Below are positions 25,177 to 32,039 of a stretch of DNA of 64,000 nucleotides, in pieces. The stretch is from DTPS01 sp049591295 (GTDB lineage Bacteria > Acidobacteriota > UBA4820 > DSQY01), in assembly GCA_049591295.1 (NCBI GenBank), contig JBAWEQ010000025.1, positions 43,888-107,887 of the forward strand, given 5' to 3'. Below the pieces are notes generated by a model. It searched no databases. It worked only from the letters and a program-made list of their open reading frames with translations, and was not told the DNA's origin. How positions within the stretch are numbered: position 1 is the stretch's first letter; each line of letters opens with the position of its first letter. The position numbers were made by a program, and so were the translations under genes.

Positions 25177-25451
25177 GGGTTCTTTCCGCCTGACCACTTG
25201 CGCGAAGGCACGAAGACGACGGTCTTGCGCGAGGGTATTCGCACCGGGGTCCCCTTTCCCATGTCCCGCCCCATCCGCGCCTTCCTCTCGACCACCTTGA
25301 AGGTGCCGAAACCCGAAATGACCAGCCTCCCCGTTTCCGAGAGACCCGCGGTCATTCCCTGGATGACCTCCTCGACCAGCACTTGGGCCGCCTGGTAGGT
25401 GATGCCGCCATGGGCCATGTAGACCCGCCTGGCCAGTTCCGCGCGCGTCAT
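25173..25451 (-). CDS. Integration-host-factor/HU-like DNA-binding protein
   Basis: 92 residues starting MTRAELARRVYMAHG, with SGFGTFKVVERKARMGRDMGKG as the DNA-binding arm and VRIPSRKTVVFVPSRKW at the end. The position before merR and tRNA-Pro is that of ihfA in related genomes. GGAGGC precedes ATG 25451 and a strong promoter lies just upstream. It may pair with itself or with another subunit elsewhere. Confidence 0.94.
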   Translation of the reverse strand: MTRAELARRVYMAHGGITYQAAQVLVEEVIQGMTAGLSETGRLVISGFGTFKVVERKARMGRDMGKGTPVRIPSRKTVVFVPSRKWSGGKNP

Positions 25452-25469
25452 AACGCCTCCCTTGAGCAG

Positions 25470-25498
25470 ATTATATACCACAACCCCCTCACTTTCAA
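25470..25498 (-). promoter_or_regulatory. Promoter of the ihf-merR-tRNA-Pro unit
   Basis: Minus strand TTGAAA (25498-25493), 17-base spacer, TATAAT (25475-25470), 18 bases before the start codon. Confidence 0.72.
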
Positions 25499-25599
25499 TG
25501 AAAAAGCCTCCACGTTCGCCGGACGCAAGAAAAGTGGCCGCAGTAGCCGTGAACAGAGAATCCGGCCGCTGGTAACGGGCGGCTCCACCTGAGGATGAA

Positions 25600-26388
25600 T
25601 CACATTGGAACGGTGTGGTTGAGCGGTCCTTTCCCTTTCCCAATTTGGAAGGGATGCTGCATGGCCTTGGCGAGGTACTTCTTCGCGCGATCGATCGCCT
25701 CGCCCATCACGATCCCGCGCGTGAGCAGAGCGCAGATCACCGCGGAGAAAGTCGTGCCCAGGCCCAGGGTGTTTCGGGATGGCAGGCGGACCGCATCGAA
25801 AATGTGGTCGTTGGTCCCGTCGTACCAAAGATCCATGGCCCTCGGTCCTTCGAAGCCACCTCCCGTGATGATCACGTGCCTCGCTCCCTTGCCGTGCAGA
25901 AGGCGGGCGGCCTCCTTGGCGGAAGGCACGTCCCTTACGGGAATTCCGGAGAGGATTTCGGCCTCGCGGCGGTTCGGGGTCAAAACGTGCGCAAGGGGCA
26001 GGACCTTCTCGATCAACAGCGGCACCCCGGACGGCTCCAGGAGGGGCTCGCCGGTGGCTGCATACAAGACAGGATCCACCACGATCAGGCCCTTCAGCCC
26101 GAATGCCTCCAGCAGGCTCGCTACGATCTGCACGTTGGCCGCCGTGGCCAGCACGCCCACTTTCACCGCCTGCACGGGGATATCGCTCACCACCGCCTCG
26201 ATCTGCTGGCCGACGATCTCCATCGGCACCGGGTGCAGGGCCTGGATGCCCAGCGTGTTCTGCGCGGCTATGGCTGTGACGACGGCCACCCCATAGACTC
26301 GGAAGGTCTGAAAGGTCTTGAGGTCCGCCGGGATACCCGTAGCCCCCGAGGCATCGAAAGCCGAGATGCTGAGCACGGTCTTGTTCAT
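25600..26388 (-). CDS. thiD: ThiD-like hydroxymethylpyrimidine (phosphate) kinase, atypical active site
   Basis: A 262-residue ribokinase-fold protein. The segments SAFDASGATGIPADLKTF, AQNTLGIQALHPVP, VDPVLYAATGEPLL and LTPNRREA track the ThiD family closely, and the length is right. Two normally conserved positions differ: the KGGH lysine region reads TGGGF, and the GTGC anion-hole motif reads GLGT, with the family cysteine replaced by Thr. ThiD phosphorylates HMP and HMP-P for thiamin synthesis. Overall similarity supports the call, but substrate or activity may have shifted. The start is ATG 26388; longer upstream frames are non-coding. It is monocistronic. Confidence 0.82.
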   Translation of the reverse strand: MNKTVLSISAFDASGATGIPADLKTFQTFRVYGVAVVTAIAAQNTLGIQALHPVPMEIVGQQIEAVVSDIPVQAVKVGVLATAANVQIVASLLEAFGLKGLIVVDPVLYAATGEPLLEPSGVPLLIEKVLPLAHVLTPNRREAEILSGIPVRDVPSAKEAARLLHGKGARHVIITGGGFEGPRAMDLWYDGTNDHIFDAVRLPSRNTLGLGTTFSAVICALLTRGIVMGEAIDRAKKYLAKAMQHPFQIGKGKGPLNHTVPM

Positions 26389-26416
26389 ACCCCTCTTCCT
26401 CCTGCCAGGCGGGAAG

Positions 26417-26446
26417 ATTATATACCCTGCACCGGGAGTGGGTAAA
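26417..26446 (-). promoter_or_regulatory. Candidate promoter of the thiD-like gene
   Basis: Minus strand TTTACC (26446-26441), 18-base spacer, TATAAT (26422-26417), 28 bases before the start codon. The -10 is perfect, the -35 partial. Confidence 0.5.
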
Positions 26447-26521
26447 ACGCCCTCCATCATAGGGAAGGCGCGTCCAGTCTCGGTCCCACCAAGACCCCTG
26501 CCCTTGACCGGGCGAGGGGTA

Positions 26522-26550
26522 TTGACAGGGGAGGACGGCGGGTGTAGAGT
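26522..26550 (+). promoter_or_regulatory. Candidate promoter of the lipoprotein gene
   Basis: TTGACA (26522-26527), 17-base spacer, TAGAGT (26545-26550). It would give a leader of about 170 nt containing the hairpin at 26673-26694. Confidence 0.5.
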
Positions 26551-26672
26551 CCATGGCCGTGAGAATCCCCCGCACATACGGGGGGGCAGGGTGTGAGAAC
26601 TTATGTTCTTGTGCGCTCCCGAGGTCGATCCAGAGAGTCCCGCCCCCCGGCACAAAGTGAACCTACAAGTTT

Positions 26673-26694
26673 CGGCATAAGATGGCTTATGCCG
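26673..26694 (+). promoter_or_regulatory. Leader hairpin upstream of the lipoprotein gene
   Basis: A perfect 9-bp stem (CGGCATAAG / CTTATGCCG) closed by a 4-base loop, ending 35 bases before the ATG. A run of five T follows after 8 bases. It may be an attenuator, an mRNA-stabilising 5' element or a regulator-binding dyad; the sequence alone cannot decide. Confidence 0.5.
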
Positions 26695-26729
26695 GTAGTC
26701 CGGTTTTTGCTTGGAAAGGAGAGAAGGAA

Positions 26730-27338
26730 ATGAAGAAGCTCACCGCTAGCCTCCTGGTTCTGGCCCTTGCTGCGCTGGTCGCCTGCGCCAAGCCGCCGCA
26801 GCAGCAGATCGACGCCGCCAAGGCCGCCCTCCAGGCCGCCAAGTCTGCCCAGGCCGACGTGTACGCCCCTGATGCCCTCAAGGCTGCCGAGGACAAGGCT
26901 GCCGCCCTGGACACCGAGCTCGCCGCCCAGCAGAGCAAATTCTTCAAGAGCTACAAGGTGGCCACCCAGATGACCACCGAACTGCAGCAGCTGGCCGACA
27001 CGGCCAAGCAGGATGCCATCGCCGGCAAGGAGAAGGCCAAGGCCGATGCCGAAGCTTCCATCACCGCCGCCGATGCTTCCGTCACCGCCGCTCGCGAAGC
27101 CCTGAAGACTGCCCCCAAGGGCAAGGGCTCCAAGGCCGACATCGAAGCCATGACCAAGGACGTCGACGATGCCGCCGCGGCTATCGAGACCGCCAAGTCC
27201 GACGCCACCGCCGAGAAGTACATGGAAGCCAAGACCACGGCCGACAGCGCCAAGGCTAAGGCCGACAACGTCGCCCAGCAGGTCGAGCAGGCCAAGGCTC
27301 TGAAAAAGGGCAGCATGCCCGCCAAGGGGAAGAAGTAA
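26730..27338 (+). CDS. Ala/Lys-rich coiled-coil lipoprotein
   Basis: 202 residues with a lipoprotein signal (MKKLTASLLVLALAALVAC, lipobox LVAC). The mature chain is dominated by Ala, Lys, Asp and Glu in heptad-like order, with repeated ADAxA/AKxxAD units, predicting a long alpha-helical rod. Related short helical lipoproteins (for example DUF4398-type) are periplasmic and tether the envelope or assist surface structures. It has a strong ribosome-binding site (AAGGAGAGAAGGAA), its own promoter, a leader hairpin and a powerful terminator, so it is probably an abundant monocistronic product. The exact function is unknown. Confidence 0.85.
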   Translation: MKKLTASLLVLALAALVACAKPPQQQIDAAKAALQAAKSAQADVYAPDALKAAEDKAAALDTELAAQQSKFFKSYKVATQMTTELQQLADTAKQDAIAGKEKAKADAEASITAADASVTAAREALKTAPKGKGSKADIEAMTKDVDDAAAAIETAKSDATAEKYMEAKTTADSAKAKADNVAQQVEQAKALKKGSMPAKGKK

Positions 27339-27355
27339 CCGTTTGTCCGCGATAC

Positions 27356-27387
27356 AAAAGGGGGCGGCGCTGCCGCCCCCTTTTTTT
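27356..27387 (+). terminator. Rho-independent terminator of the lipoprotein gene
   Basis: 9-bp GC stem (GGGGGCGGC / GCCGCCCCC), 3-base loop, extended by A4/T4 pairing and followed by T7. It ends 12 bases before the next start codon. Confidence 0.93.
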
Positions 27388-27398
27388 GGGGCCCTGGC

Positions 27399-28550
27399 GT
27401 GAAGAAGCGGAAAGCCACCCGGAAAATCCTCCTGTTGACCATCCTGTGCGCGATCACCTGGTCCGCTTCGGTGTGGCTGGTACCGCTCCTGGACGGGAGC
27501 CAGTCCCCGCCCCTGGACCCCACGGGGAAGGGAGCGGAGACCCTCCTGTTCGCCGCCCGACGGGAGGGCGCCGAGCAGCTCTACCCCCAACGATTGACGG
27601 CGTGCCAAGACGCCCTTAAGGAAGCGCGCTTCGAAATCAACCTTCAGTTGGCTTCCCAGTGGGGGACCAGGGATTTCGTCCGGCCCCAGCGTCTGCTGGA
27701 CGAGGCCCAGACCCAAGCCTTCCGTCTTTGGAAGGACGTCGTTGACCACCGGCGCGAGGTGAAACCGGCGGCGGAGGCCATGATCGCGAGGGCGGACGAT
27801 TCGCTCCAAAGAAGCGAGGAGGTGGCGGACCTCAGCCGCCAGGACTATTACACGCGAGGGCACCTGGCCACGGCATTCATGCAGCTTCACCAGGCCCAGT
27901 CCTACTATCGCGCCGGCCAGTACGACAGAGCCCTCTCCGCCGCGACCCATTCTCTGGAGAGCAGCAGCAAGGCCCTCAGCCGGTCCCGTCAGTACCTGGA
28001 GCGCTTCGATGACCCCCACCACCTTCGGCTCTGGGAGGTATGGATCCGCGAGGCGGTCGCCTCGTCGAGGAGCGCCGGGATCGCCTTCGTGGTGATCAAG
28101 GAGAAGCACAGGCTGGATGTCTACAAGAACGGCCGTCTGGCCCAGTCGTTCCCCGTCGATCTTGGAGCCAATTCCGTCAGCCAGAAGGAGAGGGCCGGCG
28201 ACAGGGCCACTCCCGAGGGCCTCTACCGCATCACCCGGAAGAAGGGCCGCGGGGCCACCAAGTACGGGCTCGCGCTTCTCCTCAACTACCCGAACGAAGA
28301 GGACCGCCAGCGGTTCGCCGAGATGAAGGCCCACGGGCAGCTGACACGCCGGACCGGCATCGGCGGGCTCATCGAGATACACGGTACGGGGGGCAGGGGC
28401 TACGATTGGACCGACGGATGCATAGCCCCGGATGACGAGAACATGAAAAGGCTGTATGATGAGGCCAGGATTGGGACGGTGGTGGCCATCGTAGGCAGCG
28501 ACGGCAGCGGAGGCCCGATCCGGTCGGCTCTGATGGAAACGAGGCGATGA
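27399..28550 (+). CDS. L,D-transpeptidase (YkuD) with long N-terminal helical domain
   Basis: 383 residues starting at GTG. An N-terminal membrane anchor (residues about 9-30), a helical region of about 190 residues, then a YkuD catalytic domain (about 230-370) with IHGTGG and the cysteine motif TDGCIAP. The family cross-links peptidoglycan stems (3-3 links) or attaches envelope proteins. It is the first gene of a coupled trio: its stop overlaps the next start as ATGA. No good ribosome-binding site lies before the GTG, and the terminator just upstream leaves no room for a promoter, so the source of its transcription is unclear. Confidence 0.88.
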   Translation: MKKRKATRKILLLTILCAITWSASVWLVPLLDGSQSPPLDPTGKGAETLLFAARREGAEQLYPQRLTACQDALKEARFEINLQLASQWGTRDFVRPQRLLDEAQTQAFRLWKDVVDHRREVKPAAEAMIARADDSLQRSEEVADLSRQDYYTRGHLATAFMQLHQAQSYYRAGQYDRALSAATHSLESSSKALSRSRQYLERFDDPHHLRLWEVWIREAVASSRSAGIAFVVIKEKHRLDVYKNGRLAQSFPVDLGANSVSQKERAGDRATPEGLYRITRKKGRGATKYGLALLLNYPNEEDRQRFAEMKAHGQLTRRTGIGGLIEIHGTGGRGYDWTDGCIAPDDENMKRLYDEARIGTVVAIVGSDGSGGPIRSALMETRR

Positions 28551-29281
28551 GCGACAACGGCACCGATCAGTCTTCCCCCCTGCTCCGAAGCATCGAATCG
28601 ACCAGGAGAGAGCAGGCGAGGCGCGTCCGTCGCACCATCCTGGCCCTCCTCATCGGTACCGGTCTGCTTTGTGCGGCCGTCGCCCTCTTCTTCCTTTCGA
28701 CGGGATACGGCTACGCGGACCTCAATGCGGCCTACATCTCCCGACACAGCATGGAGGTGCCTCAGGCGGGGCCGGTACCTCCCGAGAAGATCCTGGATCT
28801 CGCCGAAAAGAAACTGGACAAGGTCAGGCCCAAGGGCATTTTCGTGGTGGTGGACCACGTTCGGAACCACCTGTACCTGCGCGATGGAGACAAGGTCATC
28901 CTGGATGCCCTCTGCTCGGCCGGAGCGGGGACTTTGCTGACCGATCCCAAGTCGGACCGCCACTGGGTGTTCGACACGCCCGTGGGCCGTTTCTTCGTCC
29001 GGGGCAAGCGCAAGGACCCCACCTGGACGGCGCCCGATTGGGACTACATCGAATCGGGCGAACCCTTCCCCAGGAACTATGCGGACCGGGTGCAGGAGGG
29101 GATGCTGGGTGAGTACGCCCTGGATTTGGGCGGAGGACCGTCGGGCTACATGATCCACGGCACGCTCTACACCCGCCTCCTCGGACGCAATGTGAGCCAC
29201 GGCTGCGTGAGGGTCGGGCGCGACGACCTCCGCATCATCTGGCAGAAGGTGCCCGTCGGGGCCACGGTGTTCATGTACTGA
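28547..29281 (+). CDS. L,D-transpeptidase (YkuD), membrane-anchored
   Basis: 244 residues: a cytoplasmic Arg-rich N-terminus, one transmembrane anchor (about 29-51) and a periplasmic YkuD domain. The active-site block is MIHGTLY...NVSHGCVRV, with the catalytic Cys following SHG. It begins at ATGA overlapping the previous gene and ends in TGATG shared with the next, so all three are translated as a unit. Confidence 0.93.
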   Translation: MSDNGTDQSSPLLRSIESTRREQARRVRRTILALLIGTGLLCAAVALFFLSTGYGYADLNAAYISRHSMEVPQAGPVPPEKILDLAEKKLDKVRPKGIFVVVDHVRNHLYLRDGDKVILDALCSAGAGTLLTDPKSDRHWVFDTPVGRFFVRGKRKDPTWTAPDWDYIESGEPFPRNYADRVQEGMLGEYALDLGGGPSGYMIHGTLYTRLLGRNVSHGCVRVGRDDLRIIWQKVPVGATVFMY

Positions 29282-29964
29282 TGAGAAAACGACTACTTCT
29301 TCTGGCGTTCCTGGTCTTCTCCGCGGCTGCCCTCGCATGGGCCGTGCGGGTCCTGGCCCAGGCTGAGCCTCCGCAGGAGCCCCTGCCCCTCCGCGCCGCC
29401 CTGGCCGAACAGGAGGCCAGGCTGGCCACCTCAAACACCTTCTACCTCGAGCTGGATCTCTCCCATCCGGCCATCAAGCTCTGCCAGTCGGGAGTGGCCC
29501 TCGCCACCTACCCGATCGACTCCCTCAAGGTGGGGTATCCCCGCGTCCTCTTCTTTCCCCGAGTGCATCAGGGGAGATGGATCGGTGAGATCTGGACCGG
29601 AGGGCACCTCATCCCTCCGAAGATCATCAACCGGATCCGCATCACGCCGGGAAGCGTGCCCTCGGCTGAAATCGCGGTCCCCGCCTTGATTCCGCCGACC
29701 ATGTCCGATCTGATCCCCGTGCCCCCCGTCTACACCATCGTCTTCGACGGCGGGAGAGTCATCCGCGTAACTCTGAACGGAAAAATCGTCGGAGCCGTTG
29801 GGCAGCCCGCCAAAGAGCGCGGGTGGTGGGCGGACTTCTTGGCGGGCCTGGGCCTTCGGAGGGCCGACTCCCTCCGCATCAGCGCCAGCATGCCGGCCAA
29901 TGACGGGGCCTCGCTCTTCCGGTCCTTTCCCGACAAGCCTCCAGAACTCCTGATCCTACCCTAG
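29281..29964 (+). CDS. Exported protein with YkuD-like start but no catalytic motif
   Basis: 227 residues with a signal peptide (MRKRLLLLAFLVFSAAALAWA). The segment FYLELDLSHPAIKLCQSGVALATYPI resembles the first strands of a YkuD domain, but no HG...SxGC active site follows. The C-terminal part (VYTIVFDGGRVIRVTLNGKI onward) is unassigned. It overlaps the preceding transpeptidase gene by one base (TGATG). A structural partner or regulator of the two active transpeptidases is an inference from coupling. Its 3' end overlaps the rsmA 3' end by 9 bases. Confidence 0.8.
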   Translation: MRKRLLLLAFLVFSAAALAWAVRVLAQAEPPQEPLPLRAALAEQEARLATSNTFYLELDLSHPAIKLCQSGVALATYPIDSLKVGYPRVLFFPRVHQGRWIGEIWTGGHLIPPKIINRIRITPGSVPSAEIAVPALIPPTMSDLIPVPPVYTIVFDGGRVIRVTLNGKIVGAVGQPAKERGWWADFLAGLGLRRADSLRISASMPANDGASLFRSFPDKPPELLILP

Positions 29965-30750
29965 CCTCGGAAGCTCAAAGAGGCGGACCCAGAGGGCCGG
30001 TTCTACCTGGTTCGGCCTGGCCAACCGGTCGATCCCCAGGTGTTCCAGAATCTCCATCCAGCTGTCCGCCGGAAAACCCAGCGAGCGTCCAACCGTTCCC
30101 ATGGCCTTCCGAGGCGAGGCGAAAGCCATACGCAGAAAGGACCAGAAGCGGGCCTGCTCGTCCACCGGAAGACTCGCCCGCACCCGCGGATCGAAGCGGC
30201 AGACGGCGGAGATTACCTTGGGGCACGGCCTGAAGGCGCCTGCGGGCACCGAGAACAGCAGGCGGCGTTCCCACCAGCCGCCGGTCCAGACGGCGAGGGG
30301 GCCGTATGCCTCCCCTCCCGCGTCGGCACAGAACTTCCAGGCCACCTCCCGCTGGAGCATGACCACGGCGGAAATCACTTCCCCCGGGCTCGAGAGGATT
30401 CTCCGCAAAATCTGCGTCCCCGCGTTGTAGGGAAGGTTGCCCACCACCAGCCACCTTCCGCTGCTCCCGGCCAGCTTCGGCAGGTCGAGCTCACGTGCAT
30501 CCCCGAGCACTACGCGGAGGTTGGGTAGCTCTTTCGCGAGGGCCGCCGCCAGCCCCCGGTCCGCCTCCACGGCCCACGTGGGAAGGTCCAGATCGAGGAG
30601 CCCCGGCGTGAGCGCGCCGCCCCCCGGCCCGATCTCGAGGAGAGCGGTGGCCGAGGTGGAGGCCTCCCTGACGGCCTCAAGGATTCGCTGAATCCAGGTA
30701 GAATCCACGAGGAAATGCTGGCCCAGCGACTTCTTCGCCCGTGCGAGCAT
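29956..30750 (-). CDS. rsmA: 16S rRNA dimethyladenosine methyltransferase RsmA/KsgA
   Basis: 264 residues. Motifs: KSLGQHFL, the SAM loop EIGPGGGALT, acidic VEADRG, and the catalytic NLPYN in VVGNLPYNAGTQIL. It dimethylates two adjacent adenines in 16S rRNA helix 45 during 30S maturation. The start at 30750 lies 9 bases after the RNase D-like gene, consistent with a two-gene operon. Confidence 0.94.
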   Translation of the reverse strand: MLARAKKSLGQHFLVDSTWIQRILEAVREASTSATALLEIGPGGGALTPGLLDLDLPTWAVEADRGLAAALAKELPNLRVVLGDARELDLPKLAGSSGRWLVVGNLPYNAGTQILRRILSSPGEVISAVVMLQREVAWKFCADAGGEAYGPLAVWTGGWWERRLLFSVPAGAFRPCPKVISAVCRFDPRVRASLPVDEQARFWSFLRMAFASPRKAMGTVGRSLGFPADSWMEILEHLGIDRLARPNQVEPALWVRLFELPRLG

Positions 30751-30759
30751 GGGCCCGGA

Positions 30760-31362
30760 TCACGCGCCGTGGCGCAGGCGCTCGAGCGCCATGTAGATTT
30801 CGCGGCCCACCCAGGCGTCCGTTGCGGCATAGGAGATCTGGGCGGGGGCGAGTTCCGGCCTGCTCCAGTCCGACATCTTGGCCCGCTTGGAAACGCGGAA
30901 TCCCAGCAGGCTCGCCGCGAGTCCCTTCAGGCCGTTGGCGGGGACCCCCGCTTCCGATGAGAGGGCCGCGAGATCCACAAATCCCCTCGGCTCGAAGGTG
31001 TAGACCTCCTGGAGCTTCCGGACGTCGTAGCCGGGTGCCACGCCCACCTTCAGGACGGCCGGATCGGACAGCAGGGCCAGCACCGGTCCCAGCCTACGGA
31101 GCCTCAGGAGCTGGAAGAGATAGGCTTCGGTGCCGCTGGAGAGCTGGAGGATGGCGGGAGGGTTGACCTGCCCCTTCGCAAAGGAGGGCTTGGTCTCCGT
31201 GTCGAAGCCCAGCACGCGTTCGCGGCCGAGGCGCTCGGCGGCGGAGCCCACCTGGGCGTCCGAATGGACCCGGTAGACGCTCCCCTCGAAGCGCCGGATG
31301 GGGAGCGCGTTGATCGACTCGGCCGTCCATTCCTGCCTGGGATCCGGTACGGCGCCGTCCAC
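30760..31362 (-). CDS. RNase D-like 3'-5' exonuclease (DEDDy)
   Basis: A 200-residue stand-alone exonuclease domain without HRDC domains. Acidic residues: LGFDTETKP (D and E), GYDVRKLQ (D) and YAATDAW (Y and D). It resembles the short 3'-5' exonuclease proteins involved in RNA trimming or DNA processing. The GTG start at 31362 is preceded by AGGCGGAG. It is co-transcribed with rsmA, which suggests an RNA role, but this is inference. Confidence 0.88.
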   Translation of the reverse strand: MDGAVPDPRQEWTAESINALPIRRFEGSVYRVHSDAQVGSAAERLGRERVLGFDTETKPSFAKGQVNPPAILQLSSGTEAYLFQLLRLRRLGPVLALLSDPAVLKVGVAPGYDVRKLQEVYTFEPRGFVDLAALSSEAGVPANGLKGLAASLLGFRVSKRAKMSDWSRPELAPAQISYAATDAWVGREIYMALERLRHGA

Positions 31363-31454
31363 CTCCGCCTCCTGCCTGCTCTCCCGGAATCACTGCGGGA
31401 TCGATAGTGTAGCACGCCTGCTCTCCCCCTGGGCCATGGCTCGGACGGCTCCAG

Positions 31455-31463
31455 TGTTATAGT
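31455..31463 (+). promoter_or_regulatory. Extended -10 promoter of dodecin
   Basis: TGT followed by TATAGT (TGn-TATAnT type) 23 bases before the dodecin start. No convincing -35 is present. Confidence 0.4.
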
Positions 31464-31486
31464 GATCGCAACCAAGGAGGCATGCC

Positions 31487-31693
31487 ATGAACGAGAAGGT
31501 GTTCAAGAAGATCCGCGTCGTGGGCTGCAGCCCGGAGAGCTACCAGAAGGCCGTGGAATCGGCTGTGGTGAAGGCCGGAGCGTCGGTGCACGGCATGGCC
31601 TGGTTCGAGGTGGTGGAGTTGCGCGGAGCCATCCAGGATGGCAAGGCCTCCGAATGGCAGGCCACCGTGGAGATCGCATTCAAGGTGGAGTAG
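31487..31693 (+). CDS. Dodecin family flavin-binding protein
   Basis: 68 residues matching dodecin end to end (VFKKIRVVGCSPESYQKAVESAV, then WFEVVELRGAIQDGK). Dodecins form hollow dodecamers that bind flavin or CoA for storage and protection. AAGGAGG lies 7 bases before the ATG. It stands alone, with about 345 bases to the next gene. Confidence 0.94.
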   Translation: MNEKVFKKIRVVGCSPESYQKAVESAVVKAGASVHGMAWFEVVELRGAIQDGKASEWQATVEIAFKVE

Positions 31694-32039
31694 GGCCGGG
31701 GCTGGATCAAGATAAGGTCCCCGATTCGAGGAACCGAGAAAGATGCGCGGCATCGATGCACCGGTGCCTCCATGATCGGCGCACATCGCCCCGTTCCCCT
31801 GACGGCGAGATCGCCTGCTCGTGAGCCGCGGGACAAGGGTCTGTCGCCTTCGGGCCATCCGTGACATGAACAGTCCGGGCGGGCCGCCGGGCCGAATTCC
31901 CCTGTCCTTCCCCGATAAAAGCGCCGCCGGCCATCGGCCGCGGGGCGTTGTCCACGGACGAGAGGAGGCGTACCATATGGCCAGGGTTCGTTTTCACACC
32001 TGAGCAGCCTCTTCTGACCCGCATCGAGCGGAGGCAGTA
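31694..32039. other. Intergenic region with a possible leader peptide
   Basis: 346 bases without a convincing full gene. Near its end AGAGGAGG is followed by ATG 31977 and an eight-codon frame (MARVRFHT, stop 32001-32003), 37 bases before the phosphatase start. The rest shows only scattered GC-rich dyads and no clear promoter. Confidence 0.4.

Noticed and set aside
26601..28382. 593-codon minus-strand frame across the lipoprotein and first L,D-transpeptidase genes
   Set aside because: Crosses a promoter, a terminator and two well-supported genes; Gly/Leu-rich with no domain.
31960..31976. Promoter TTGTCC-17-TACCAT ahead of the FHA phosphatase
   Set aside because: Both hexamers match only 4 of 6 positions, and the -10 would overlap the ribosome-binding site of the mini-frame, so it is not supported.
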